DNA of 64,000 nucleotides from Catellatospora bangladeshensis (lineage in GTDB: Bacteria; Actinomycetota; Actinomycetes; Mycobacteriales; Micromonosporaceae), in contig NZ_BONF01000012.1 in NCBI RefSeq assembly GCF_016862575.1, forward strand, positions 1-64,000. Reading direction: 5' to 3'. Below are positions 32,156 through 41,168 of this stretch, piece after piece. The notes below the pieces were generated by a model that was not told where the DNA came from, did not search any database, and was given only the letters and a program-made list of their open reading frames with translations. The first letter of the stretch is position 1. Each line of letters opens with the position of its first letter. The position numbers and the translations under genes were made by a program.

Positions 32156-33052
32156 TCAGAGCGCCAGGAGCTTCTCCACGGCCTTCGTGAGGACCGGGTC
32201 GAGGTCCTTGGGCGGCGTGGGGGAGCCCTCCCAGCCGACGTCGAACACGACCGAGACGTGATCGCCCACCCGGATCACCGAGATCGAGAAGAGCGCCTCC
32301 TGCGGTGCGCCCTCGATCGGCTCGTCGTAGGTCACCTTCAGGGTCAGCATCAGCGACTCGTCGCCCGCGCCGGTGTCGTCGACCAGGGAGTACGCGTACC
32401 GCGCGGCCCCGTCGGCGTACCCGTCGCCGCACCGGGCCACGGCCGCCCGCAGCTCGGCGAGGTAGGCGCTCGCCGCCTCCGGCGCGGTGTACCGCGTCAC
32501 CGTGTGGAAGTAGCTGCTCGGCACGTAGTCCGGCTGCGGCGGCTTGAGGTACGCGTAGACGCCGCGGCGGCCGAGGATCGACCGGTCGCTGACGTGCGAG
32601 CCGCTCTTGCACACCCGGGGCAGCGCCCGCGCCGCGTCCCCGCTGGGCGCGCGGCCGCAGCGGTAGGCCAGCGCGTGGTCCTCCATACCCGGCGCATTGC
32701 CGTTGACCAGCGCCTTGGTGGGGATCTGCACGGTGTACGAGCCGCCGGGGCAGCCCGCGGTCGGCGGCGCCGCCGGGGACGGGGAGGCGCTGGGCGGGGC
32801 GGACGCCGGTGCCGCCGGGCTGGTCGTGACGGAACCCGTGGGTGCCGCGATCTGGTCCGGGTGGTGCCGGGCGGCCAGTGGCAGCAGCCCCACCGCGGCC
32901 GCGGCGCCGACCGCGACCAGCGCCAGCGTGCCGACCGCGGCCCGCCGCCGGGCCCGGCGGTCGCCACGGGTGCGCAGTTGCTCCGCCGGGGGCAGCCTCT
33001 TCCGCTGCGCCTCGGCGTTCACCTGGGCGAACGCGTCCTCGATCTCACTCAT
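32156..33052 (-). CDS. Single-span membrane protein, sigma partner
   Basis: A 298-residue protein. Its start overlaps the end of the sigma gene by 8 bases. It has a cytoplasmic N-terminus of about 37 residues with many basic residues (RTRGDRRARRRA) and a transmembrane helix at about 39-60. A Ser/Pro/Ala linker follows, then an extracytoplasmic domain with four cysteines (near residues 101, 132, 149 and 209). Position, topology and coupling match the partners at 11474 and 16937. It may regulate the sigma factor, although no zinc anti-sigma motif is present. Confidence 0.65.
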   Translation of the reverse strand: MSEIEDAFAQVNAEAQRKRLPPAEQLRTRGDRRARRRAAVGTLALVAVGAAAAVGLLPLAARHHPDQIAAPTGSVTTSPAAPASAPPSASPSPAAPPTAGCPGGSYTVQIPTKALVNGNAPGMEDHALAYRCGRAPSGDAARALPRVCKSGSHVSDRSILGRRGVYAYLKPPQPDYVPSSYFHTVTRYTAPEAASAYLAELRAAVARCGDGYADGAARYAYSLVDDTGAGDESLMLTLKVTYDEPIEGAPQEALFSISVIRVGDHVSVVFDVGWEGSPTPPKDLDPVLTKAVEKLLAL

Positions 33053-33539
33053 CACCGCTCACCTCTGTCGCGTTGAGTACGGCCGCGAGGCTGGTGCGCC
33101 CGCGGGAGAGCCAGCTCTTCACCGTGCCGATGGGGACCCCCGCGTCCTGCGCGATCTGGGCCACCGGCATGTCGAACAGGTAGTGCAGGGCCAGTGCCTG
33201 GCGCTGGACCGCGGGCAGGCCGCGCAGCGCCCGCTGGAGCAGTACGGCGGACTCGTCCGCGGGTTCGGCGTCGGCAGCCGGGCCGAGCAGGCGCATGGCC
33301 CCGCGCCAGCGCCGCAGGCGCCGCCACACGTCGGTGGCCAGCCGGGACACCACCAGGCGCAGCCACGCCTCGACGTCCTCGTACTCGGACAGGCGGCCCC
33401 ATTGCCGCCACGCCCTCATGTACGCCTCCTGCACCAGATCCTGGGCCTGCGCCCAGTCCCCGGTGAGCGCGTACGCGTAGCTGAGCAGGCGGCGTGAGGT
33501 CCCCCGGTAACACTCGTCGAAGCTCTCCGCGTCGCGCAC
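33045..33539 (-). CDS. SigE-family ECF RNA polymerase sigma factor
   Basis: A 164-residue protein. Region 2 is FDECYRGTSRRLLSYAYALTGDWAQAQDLVQEAYMRAW (blocks YAYALTGDWAQAQDLVQEA). Region 4 has LPAVQRQALALHYLFDMPVAQIAQDAGVPIGTVKSWLSRG (the HTH is AQIAQDAGVPIGTVKSW). GTG start at 33539 after AAAGGGG. It is very similar in layout to the sigma genes at 10950 and 16405, closest to the second in region 4 wording. Confidence 0.88.
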   Translation of the reverse strand: MRDAESFDECYRGTSRRLLSYAYALTGDWAQAQDLVQEAYMRAWRQWGRLSEYEDVEAWLRLVVSRLATDVWRRLRRWRGAMRLLGPAADAEPADESAVLLQRALRGLPAVQRQALALHYLFDMPVAQIAQDAGVPIGTVKSWLSRGRTSLAAVLNATEVSGDE

Positions 33540-33570
33540 CGCTCACCCCTTTCGTCGGTAGGTGAGAGCA

Positions 33571-33598
33571 GACACGAACAGCTCCGCGGTGAGGTTGC
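33571..33598 (-). promoter_or_regulatory. Candidate ECF-type promoter for the sigma gene at 33539
   Basis: On the minus strand GCAACC (33598-33593) is followed after 16 bases by CGTGTC (33576-33571), the same pair and spacing as at 16332-16360. Confidence 0.5.
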
Positions 33599-33687
33599 AG
33601 GTGTGATCCCGGTCATGTTCGGGGACAGCGCCAAAAAGTAGACGGTGCACTCCCACCTTCGGACTCGGGTAGATAGTCTTTGCGGCC

Positions 33688-36138
33688 ATGGCCCCAGGTC
33701 ACCCGGTTCCCGCCGAGGCCGCTGACGAGTCGGCGGCCTCATTCGGCGCGCTCCTGCGCACGCACCGGGACACCGCGCGGCTGACCCAGTCGGAGCTGGC
33801 CGCCCGCGCCGGGCTGGGCGTACGCACCGTGCGGGACCTGGAGCACGGCCGGGCCGCCCGGCCCCAGCGCACCACGGTGGAGCTGCTCGCCACGGCGCTC
33901 GGGCTGGTCGGGGAGGCGCTGGCCGAGTTCCACGCCGCCGCCCGCGGGCAGGCCCATCCCGCCCCGCCCCCCGCCCGGCCCGCGTTCCACCTGCCCGCGC
34001 CGCCGGAGCTGTACGGCCGGGCCGACGAGATCGACACGCTGGTGGCGCACATGGCCGCCCAGCCCGGGCTGACCACCCTGGTGGGGCTGGCCGGGGTGGG
34101 CAAGAGCGTGCTCGCGCTGACCGTGGCGCACCGGGCGCAGGCGCACTTTCCGGCAGGTGCGGCCGCGATCAGCGTCGCGGCCGGGGACAGCGCGAGCGAC
34201 CTGCGGGACGTGATCTGCGCCGTGCTCGGCGTGAGCCGCCCCACCGAGCTGCCCGCCCGGCTGGAGCAGCCGGTGCTGCTGATGGTGGACGCGGTGGACC
34301 GCTCGCCGGAGGCGTGCACCGCCGTGCTGACCGAGTTGCTGGCGCAGTCGCCCCTGCTGCGCGTGCTGGCCTCGGCGCGGGCGCCGCTGGGCCCGGCCGG
34401 TGAGCAGGTGTGGCCGGTGGGCCCGCTGGCGCTGCCGCCGGCCGGCGTGGCCTCACTGGCGGAGGCCGAGCGCCATCCGGCCAGCGCGCTGTTCCTGGCC
34501 CGCTGGCGGCAGGTGCGCCGGTCGCCCGCCGACGTCGAGGTGGAGGCCCTGGTCACGCTGGTACGCCGGCTCGGCGGGCTGCCCCTGGCCATCGAGCTCG
34601 CGGCGGCGCGCGGCCGGGTGCTCGACCCCGCCGAGATGCTCGCCCGCTACGGCAACCGCCTGCTGGAGCTGGGCAGCGCCGACGTGGCCGCCTCGCCGCC
34701 GCAGGTCACCCTGCGCGACGTGGTGACGGCGAGCTACCGGCTGCTGGAGCCCGCGCAGCGGGAGGCGCTGCGGCGGCTGTCGGTGTTCGGCTACCGGTGG
34801 TCGGTGGAGCTGGCCGAGGAGCTGCTCGGCCCGCAGGTCGACGTCGTGCCGGTGCTGGAGCGGCTGGTCGAGCTAGGCCTGGTCCAGGTGCGCGGCTCCG
34901 GGGCGTTCCGGTTCGTGCTGCTGGACGTGGTGAAGGAGTACGCCGCCGAGCAGGCCGAGGTGGCGGGGGAGCTGGCGGCGGCGCGGCGGCAGCACGCGAT
35001 GGTGTTCGCGCGGTTCGCCGCCCGCAACGCGCCCGCGATGGGCGGCTCGACCCTGGCCGCGGCGGTCGCCCGGCTCGACGACGTGGCCAGTGACCTGTGG
35101 GCGGCGCTGGCGCACTCGGCCGAGCACGAGCCGCACATCGCGCTGAGCCTGGCCGCGCAGCTGCCCCGCTGGTGGCGCTTCCGGGGCCGGGACCAGCAGG
35201 GCCGGCAGTGGCTGCTGCGGCTGCTCGACGACCCGCGCAGCGACGACGCCGACCCGGCGGTGCGGGCCTGGGCGAACCTGGGCGTGCTCCAGCTGGCCGC
35301 CGAGCACGGCGCGGGCCGGGCCGAGCTGTCCCGCGGCGAGGCCGCGCTGTCGGCGTTCCTGCTGGTCGGTGACGTCACGGGCGAGCTGGCGGCGCGTGCC
35401 GTGCTACAGGCCGTGCAGCAGGGCACGGGCGCGTACGAGGACGCCCGCCGGCACGGTGAGGCGAGCCTGGCGCTGGCCACCCGGACCGGACGGGTGCGTG
35501 ACATGGCGGTGGCCCAGCACAACCTGATCTGGCACGACCTCCGGGTGGCCGACCTGGCCGCGGCGCAGCGGCGGCTGGCCGCGGTGGACCGGCTGTCGGC
35601 GCGCTCGGGCGAGCACAAGCTGCGCGCGCTGGCCCGGGCCAACCTGGCCGAGGTGCTGCGGCTGGACGGCCGGTTCGACGAGTCGGTGCGGGTGGGCCTG
35701 CAGGCGGCGGAGCTGCTGGCCGACATCGGCAATCCGGGCGAGCGGCGGCGGCTGCTGGGGCTGATCGGCCTGGCGTACGCGCTGGGCGGCCGGGTGGAGG
35801 AGGCGGAGAAGGCGCTCGCCGACATCCGCTCGCAGCTGCCCGACGAGCAGGGCGTGATGCTGCCGCTCGCGGAGCTGGACGAGGACTGGGACTGCGCGAT
35901 GATCGAGGCGACGCTGGCCGGGCGGCGCGGCCAGCGCACGCTCGCGGCGTCCTGGTACACCGCCGCGGCGCGGCAGACGGACGGGCTGACCGATCAGCGG
36001 GATCTGGCCGAGGCGCTGGTGGGGCTGGCCGTGACGAGCGACGATCCGGCGCCGGCGCTGGCCCGGTTGCGGGAGCTGCAGGAGTCGACCGGCATCGTGC
36101 TCACCGTGCGGGAGCGGGAGCTGCTGGCCGGGATCTGA
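33688..36138 (+). CDS. HTH regulator with STAND-type ATPase and TPR repeats
   Basis: An 816-residue protein. An XRE-type HTH is at about residues 18-75 (RLTQSELAARAGLGVRTVRDLEHG). An NB-ARC-like ATPase is at about 110-380, with Walker A VGLAGVGKSVLA, a Walker B-like VLLMVDAVDR and RLGGLPLAIELAAA (the GLPLA motif). A winged-helix segment and about 350 residues of TPR-like helices follow. The architecture resembles the AfsR/STAND regulators without a SARP DNA-binding domain. Such proteins act as ATP-driven molecular switches; ligand and targets are unknown. It is divergent from the sigma operon. Confidence 0.85.
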   Translation: MAPGHPVPAEAADESAASFGALLRTHRDTARLTQSELAARAGLGVRTVRDLEHGRAARPQRTTVELLATALGLVGEALAEFHAAARGQAHPAPPPARPAFHLPAPPELYGRADEIDTLVAHMAAQPGLTTLVGLAGVGKSVLALTVAHRAQAHFPAGAAAISVAAGDSASDLRDVICAVLGVSRPTELPARLEQPVLLMVDAVDRSPEACTAVLTELLAQSPLLRVLASARAPLGPAGEQVWPVGPLALPPAGVASLAEAERHPASALFLARWRQVRRSPADVEVEALVTLVRRLGGLPLAIELAAARGRVLDPAEMLARYGNRLLELGSADVAASPPQVTLRDVVTASYRLLEPAQREALRRLSVFGYRWSVELAEELLGPQVDVVPVLERLVELGLVQVRGSGAFRFVLLDVVKEYAAEQAEVAGELAAARRQHAMVFARFAARNAPAMGGSTLAAAVARLDDVASDLWAALAHSAEHEPHIALSLAAQLPRWWRFRGRDQQGRQWLLRLLDDPRSDDADPAVRAWANLGVLQLAAEHGAGRAELSRGEAALSAFLLVGDVTGELAARAVLQAVQQGTGAYEDARRHGEASLALATRTGRVRDMAVAQHNLIWHDLRVADLAAAQRRLAAVDRLSARSGEHKLRALARANLAEVLRLDGRFDESVRVGLQAAELLADIGNPGERRRLLGLIGLAYALGGRVEEAEKALADIRSQLPDEQGVMLPLAELDEDWDCAMIEATLAGRRGQRTLAASWYTAAARQTDGLTDQRDLAEALVGLAVTSDDPAPALARLRELQESTGIVLTVRERELLAGI

Positions 36139-36459
36139 GCGGTCACGGGTGCCCGTGGTGTTCGGCGCGGGCGGCCCCCCGACGGATGATGTCCCTTCCG
36201 CGGCCTGTGTTGGCCTGCCGCGTCCCCCCGCCGTCTCCGCCCGCGCCGATGCTGCCCCGTGCGTGTCCCCCGTGCTGGTCCCCCATGAGCTTGGCCGGCC
36301 TGGCCGTCCTCCCACAGGGCCATGACGCTAGCAGTCGGGATCATACGATTTGCGGCTTTAAGTGTCCTTTCTCGGGAGAGAACGTCACTTCTGCCGCCGG
36401 TTCTGCCGCAGGCAGCACGGTTGTAGGGGCAATAGGGGGATCATGGAACGCCGCGACCG
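36139..36459. other. Gap of 321 bases without a recognised gene
   Basis: The gap lies between two convergent genes. The first half is extremely C-rich with weak hairpins (for example CGGGTGCCCGTGG near 36146). The second half, from about 36330, is less GC-rich and contains ATCATACGATTT and TTTCTCGGGAGAGAA. I see no ORF with convincing codon usage, no tRNA and no clear terminator. Confidence 0.5.
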
Positions 36460-36963
36460 TCATGGCCCGTCGTCACCGCCCAGGGTGGCATCCGGGCGGA
36501 CCGCGTCCCGCACCACCCGCAGGCCGACAAGCAGACCCTGCAGTTGCCGCTGGGTGAGGGGACCGATGAGCCATTCGTCAAGGAGTTCCAGGTGGCCGGG
36601 GACGGTTTCCCGCAGGCGGGCCAGGCCCTTGGGGGTGATCGCGGCGTACGAGCTGCGACGGTCGGTGTCGCACGGGACCCTGGACACCAGGCCCTCCCGC
36701 TCCAGCCGGTCGATCATGCGGGTCACCCCGCTCGTGCTCATGGACGTCTGTCGTGACAGGTCGGTCATGCGCAGCCGGTGTCCGGACGACCGGGCCAGAC
36801 GCAGCAGCACTTCGAACTCGACAGGTGCCAGGCCGTGCGCGGCGAACTGCTCCGCGCAGATGGTGATGAGGCTGGTGTACGCCTCGGAGAGCAGGCCCAT
36901 GGCGGTGAGCCTCGAATCGTCGAGTAGCTCCATTTGCGCATCGTATATGGGGGGTTGGCACAT
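36460..36963 (-). CDS. MarR family transcriptional regulator
   Basis: A 167-residue winged-helix regulator. The recognition region MTDLSRQTSMSTSGVTRMIDRLEREGLVSRVPCDTDRRSSYAAITPKG is represented by its blocks SMSTSGVTRMIDRLE and DRRSSYAAITPKG (wing). The ATG at 36963 has GAAGGG 7 bases upstream; a second ATG at 36933 (MELLDDSR) is preceded by a C-run with no ribosome site, so I prefer the longer form. It is divergent from the glutamate-cysteine ligase family gene with a 127-base shared promoter region, which is the likeliest target. Confidence 0.87.
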   Translation of the reverse strand: MCQPPIYDAQMELLDDSRLTAMGLLSEAYTSLITICAEQFAAHGLAPVEFEVLLRLARSSGHRLRMTDLSRQTSMSTSGVTRMIDRLEREGLVSRVPCDTDRRSSYAAITPKGLARLRETVPGHLELLDEWLIGPLTQRQLQGLLVGLRVVRDAVRPDATLGGDDGP

Positions 36964-37090
36964 TTGTTGCCCTTCGTATCCCACTGGGTGAGACAGCGGG
37001 TGTGCCAATCAGGACGACCACCTGATACGACTGTCGTCCGCGAAACGTACTCTGAGGGTTCGCTTGGTCACCGTGCGTCGGGGAGGGCTC

Positions 37091-38566
37091 ATGGGCAAGG
37101 ACGTTGCGCTGCACACGTTCACCCGCCAGGAGCGGGAGCACTACCGCCAGAAGGTGCGTCGCTGCCTCGACGTCTTCGCGTTGATGCTCAACGATTTCAG
37201 CTTCGATCACGACCATCCGACGACCGGGCTGGAGATCGAGCTGAACCTGGTCGACAACGAACACCTGCCCGCGATGGTCAACGAGGAGGTGCTGCGCGAC
37301 CTCAACGACCCGTCGTTCCAGACCGAGCTGGGACGGTTCAATCTGGAGCTGAACGTGCCGCCGCGGCTCATCTCCGGCGACGGGCTGGCCGGCTACGAGC
37401 AGCAGATCATCGAGAGCCTGCGCCGGGCCGACACCACCGCCCGCAAGCACGACGCCGCACTGCTCACCATCGGCATCCTGCCGACGCTCACCACCGACCA
37501 CACGGTGACCGAGAACCTCTCCACCAACGGCCGCTACCGGTCGCTCAACGAGGAGATCCTGGCCGCCCGCGGGGAGCAGATCGGCGTCGACATCCGCGGC
37601 GCCGACCGGCTGCGCATCCGCACCGACTCCATCGCGCCCGAGGCCGCCTGCACCAGCCTGCAGTTCCACCTGCAGGTCTCGCCGGCCGACTTCGCCGCGT
37701 ACTGGAACGCCTCGCAGGTCATCGCGGGCGTGCAGGTCGCCGTAGGTGCGAACTCGCCGTTCCTGTTCGGGCACCAGCTCTGGTCGGAGACCCGGATCGC
37801 GCTGTTCGAGCAGGCCACCGACACCCGGCCGGACGAGCTGAAGGCCCAGGGCGTACGCCCCCGCGTCTGGTTCGGCGAACGCTGGGTCACCTCGATATTC
37901 GACCTGTTCGAAGAGAACGTGCGCTACTTCCCGCCATTACTCCCGATCGCCGAGGAGGAGGACCCGGTCGCCGTGCTGCGTGACGGCGGGGTGCCCCGGC
38001 TCGGCGAGCTGCGCCTGCACAACGGCACGGTCTACCGCTGGAACCGGCCCGTGTACGACATCATGGGCGGCCGCCCCCACCTGCGGGTCGAGAACCGCGT
38101 GCTGCCCGCCGGCCCGACGGTCGTCGACATGCTGGCCAACGGCGCCCTGTACTTCGGGCTGGTGCGCGCGCTGGTGGAGGACGACCGTCCGCTCTGGACC
38201 CAGCTCCCGTTCAGCGTCGCGCAGGACAACTTCCACGCCGCGTCCCGGCGCGGTATCGCCGCACCCGTCTGGTGGCCGCGCATCGGCGAGATCCGGGTGA
38301 CCGACCTGGTGCTGGAGGTGCTGCTGCCCCGGGCGGCGGAGGGCCTGGACCGGTTCGGGGTCGACCCCGAACAGCGCGACCGGCTGCTCGGCATCATCGA
38401 GCAGCGCTGCCTCACCGGGCAGACCGGATCCACCTGGCAGGTCAACACCGTACGGGCGCTGGAGAGCGCCGGGGCGACCCGGCCCGCCGCGCTGCGGGCC
38501 ATGGTCGGCCGCTACGCGGAGCTGCAGCGCAGCAACGAGCCCGTGCACACGTGGCCGGTGGGCTGA
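37091..38566 (+). CDS. Glutamate-cysteine ligase family protein
   Basis: A 491-residue protein; ATG 37091 has GGGAGGG 4 bases upstream. GLEIELNLVDNEHLPAM (about residues 49-65) is the glutamate-cysteine ligase signature that contributes metal and glutamate ligands. RFNLELNVPPR and LHNGTVYRWNRPVYD also match the GCS2-like group. These ATP-dependent enzymes join the glutamate gamma-carboxyl to an amine. Because actinomycetes use mycothiol rather than glutathione, the amine partner may not be cysteine. It is divergent from the MarR gene. Confidence 0.8.
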   Translation: MGKDVALHTFTRQEREHYRQKVRRCLDVFALMLNDFSFDHDHPTTGLEIELNLVDNEHLPAMVNEEVLRDLNDPSFQTELGRFNLELNVPPRLISGDGLAGYEQQIIESLRRADTTARKHDAALLTIGILPTLTTDHTVTENLSTNGRYRSLNEEILAARGEQIGVDIRGADRLRIRTDSIAPEAACTSLQFHLQVSPADFAAYWNASQVIAGVQVAVGANSPFLFGHQLWSETRIALFEQATDTRPDELKAQGVRPRVWFGERWVTSIFDLFEENVRYFPPLLPIAEEEDPVAVLRDGGVPRLGELRLHNGTVYRWNRPVYDIMGGRPHLRVENRVLPAGPTVVDMLANGALYFGLVRALVEDDRPLWTQLPFSVAQDNFHAASRRGIAAPVWWPRIGEIRVTDLVLEVLLPRAAEGLDRFGVDPEQRDRLLGIIEQRCLTGQTGSTWQVNTVRALESAGATRPAALRAMVGRYAELQRSNEPVHTWPVG

Positions 38567-38610
38567 CTCCACCCAACAGCTGATGGTGTGATCCGTCGAT
38601 CTCAGGGAGT

Positions 38611-39858
38611 GTGCTCGCCGTGATCGAACAACGGGGGAGTATCGGTCAGCGGGCGCTGCCCGCGAGCATGGCGGCGCTGCTCGCCGCGATGACGGCGGTG
38701 GCGATGACGCCGTGGCTCTCCGGCGGCGGCGCACCGCCCGAGGGGCCCGAGGTGCTGCCCGCCGCCGCGGTGCCGGTGCCCCGGCCCGCGCCGAGCGCCA
38801 CCTCGACACCCGCCACCTCGACACCCGCCACGTCGACGCCCGGCGCGTTCACGCCCCGCACCTTCACGGTGGTGGGCAGCGGGGACGTGCTGCTGCACAA
38901 CGGGCTGTGGCGACAGGCGCAGCGGGACGCGGGCGGGCGCGGTTACGACTTCGCGCCGCTGCTGCGCGGCGTACGGTCCGTGGTCGAGTCCGCCGACCTG
39001 GCTATCTGCCACCTGGAGACGCCGCTCGGCGGGGCCGGGGGCCCGTTCACCGGCTACCCGACGTTCAAGGTGCCGCCGCAGATCGTGCCCGCGCTCAAGC
39101 AGACCGGCTACGACGCCTGCTCGACCGCCTCGAACCACTCGCTCGACGGCGGCGAGGCGGGCATCCGGCGCACCCTGAACGCGCTCGACGCGGCCGGGAT
39201 CCGGCACGCCGGGATGGCCCGCAGCCGGGCGGAGCAGGACACCCCGCAGCTGATGACGGTGCGCGGGGTGCGGGTGGCACTGCTGTCGTACAGCTTCTCC
39301 TTCAACGGCATCCCGCGTCCCAGGGGCAGGGAGTGGCTGGTCAACTACCTGGAGCCGAAGCGGGTGCGGGAGGCGGCCCGGCGGGCCCGCACGGCCGGCG
39401 CCGAGGTCGTGATCGTCTCCATCCACTGGGGCACCGAGTACGAGCACCGGCCGAACTCGCAGCAGGTGTCGGTCGCGAAGCAGCTGCTGAACGACGGCTC
39501 GATCGACCTCATCCTCGGCCACCACGCGCACGTGGTGCAGCCGTTCGAGCGGATCAACGGGCGCTGGGTCGCGTACGGCATGGGCAACCACGTGTCGTAC
39601 CAGGGCTTCTCCAACGAGACCCGGGACGGCGTGATCAGCCGCTTCACCTTCGTGGAGACCGCGCCCGGCCGGTTCACCGTCACCGAGGCCGCGGCCCTGC
39701 CGACGTTCATGCAGCTCAACGACGGCCCGGCCCGGCTGCTGCTGGTGTCGGACTGCCCGGCGGCCCGGCAGCCCGCCTGCCGGGCCAGCGGCGCCCGCTC
39801 CTACCGCGTGCTCCGCTCGCGCGGCGCGGGCGGAGCGGGCCTGGTCGTGCTGCGCTGA
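38611..39858 (+). CDS. CapA family protein (metallophosphatase-like)
   Basis: A 415-residue exported protein. It has an N-terminal signal/anchor (about residues 12-32) and a Pro/Thr-rich linker with near-perfect repeats of ATSTP. A CapA domain starts near residue 87 with VVGSGDVLLH, followed by CHLETPLGG, ASNHSLDGG, IHWGTEYEHRPN and GHHAHVVQPFE, the conserved metal-binding blocks of the family. CapA/PgsA proteins take part in poly-gamma-glutamate capsule synthesis, but no other pgs genes are visible. The C-terminus has two cysteines, possibly a disulfide. GTG 38611 follows GGGAG. Confidence 0.83.
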   Translation: MLAVIEQRGSIGQRALPASMAALLAAMTAVAMTPWLSGGGAPPEGPEVLPAAAVPVPRPAPSATSTPATSTPATSTPGAFTPRTFTVVGSGDVLLHNGLWRQAQRDAGGRGYDFAPLLRGVRSVVESADLAICHLETPLGGAGGPFTGYPTFKVPPQIVPALKQTGYDACSTASNHSLDGGEAGIRRTLNALDAAGIRHAGMARSRAEQDTPQLMTVRGVRVALLSYSFSFNGIPRPRGREWLVNYLEPKRVREAARRARTAGAEVVIVSIHWGTEYEHRPNSQQVSVAKQLLNDGSIDLILGHHAHVVQPFERINGRWVAYGMGNHVSYQGFSNETRDGVISRFTFVETAPGRFTVTEAAALPTFMQLNDGPARLLLVSDCPAARQPACRASGARSYRVLRSRGAGGAGLVVLR

Positions 39859-39864
39859 CCGGGC

Positions 39865-41070
39865 TCAGCCCTTCCGGGGGCGACCCTGGCGGGGCCCGTT
39901 CTTCGGCGCGGGGCTGGGCGTGGGCGGCTCGGCTGCCTTGTCGGCGGCCGCCTTGCCCGCCGGCACCGGGGTGGGCTCGCCCTGATCCGGCACGGCCGGG
40001 GCAGCGCTGGTCTGCTCGGCGGCCGGCTTCGGCACGGAGGCGGTGCCCTTGGCCTTCACCGGGGCGGCCGCCGGCGCGGGTGCCGCCTGCGCGGGCCCGG
40101 CCAGGGGCGTGGTGTGGTCGGCGTACGCGGGCTCCGGCGCGGGTGCCGGGGTGCTCCGGACCGCCGTGACCGGGCGCGGGCGGCGCGGCCCGGCCAGCAG
40201 CTGGGCCAGCACCGCCCCGATCAGGCCGGTGACCACCGCGTACGGCGCGACGAGATGGGCGGACAGCTGCTCCGGCTGCACCCCGGTGAGTTTCGGCGCG
40301 GCCAGCAGGTAGGCGAGCGCGACCAGCGCGGGGCCGACGGCGCCGGACAGCACCACGCCCGCCTGGCCGTCGCGGCGGCGCACCGCGGGCAGCGCCGCCA
40401 GGAAGCCGATCACCAGCGCGGACAGCGCGGCGATGGCCGCACCGGGCAGGTAGAGGCTGCGGAACCACGGCCCGTCGGCGGTCACCGGCCACACGCCGAG
40501 CTGCGCGACGGCCGGCTCGCGGCCGGCGGCGATGCCGTCCACGGTCGCGGTGACCGCGAGCAGCCACAGCCAGCCACCGGTGGCCAGCACGTTCGCGGCG
40601 ACGGCGCGGGCGGACAGCGCCGCGACGGCGACGAACAGGCCGAGCAGCACGCCGGTGATGGCGTAGCCGCCGACGATCACCTGCGGGGCGAACGTGTCCG
40701 CGCGCTCCGCGACCCGTGCGGGCACCGCGGTCAGCGCGACCACGAGCAGCCCGCCGACCGCCGCGGCGATCGCGAGAGCGGTGCGGCGCAGCGTGCGGAC
40801 CGCTGTCGAGATCGGGACTGTCGCGGAGCCGACCCGGTCGGCCACCACGGCACCGAGGACCACCGAGACGGCGGAAATCCAGACCGTCCAGGCAAGACTG
40901 GCCAGCCAGGCGGCTTCACCCGGCGCGCCGACGGTCGGCACCCAGGAGAAGATGCCGAGGCCGTATCCGATGCCCAGCTGTGCTGCTCCGGCGGCCGCCG
41001 CGATCCCGGCCGCCGCCGCGACCGCGCCCAGCCCCAGCCGCGTGCCCGGGCCCGGGCCCTGAGAGAACAT
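39865..41070 (-). CDS. Multi-span membrane protein with Pro/Ala-rich tail
   Basis: A 401-residue protein with about eight hydrophobic segments between residues 12 and 290. A disordered cytoplasmic tail of about 110 residues rich in Pro, Ala and Lys follows, ending RQGRPRKG. Start ATG 41070. No transporter or enzyme motif is recognised. Similar actinobacterial proteins are annotated only as hypothetical membrane proteins. It is divergent from the PASTA gene at 41169. Confidence 0.7.
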   Translation of the reverse strand: MFSQGPGPGTRLGLGAVAAAAGIAAAAGAAQLGIGYGLGIFSWVPTVGAPGEAAWLASLAWTVWISAVSVVLGAVVADRVGSATVPISTAVRTLRRTALAIAAAVGGLLVVALTAVPARVAERADTFAPQVIVGGYAITGVLLGLFVAVAALSARAVAANVLATGGWLWLLAVTATVDGIAAGREPAVAQLGVWPVTADGPWFRSLYLPGAAIAALSALVIGFLAALPAVRRRDGQAGVVLSGAVGPALVALAYLLAAPKLTGVQPEQLSAHLVAPYAVVTGLIGAVLAQLLAGPRRPRPVTAVRSTPAPAPEPAYADHTTPLAGPAQAAPAPAAAPVKAKGTASVPKPAAEQTSAAPAVPDQGEPTPVPAGKAAADKAAEPPTPSPAPKNGPRQGRPRKG

Positions 41071-41168
41071 GACGCGAGCGTATAGCAATGCGAGGGCGGT
41101 TCGTGTGAACGGTTTACTCTCGTTGCGGCGTAGCGTTCGCCGGGCGTACCCCGAAAGAGGAGACCAGC

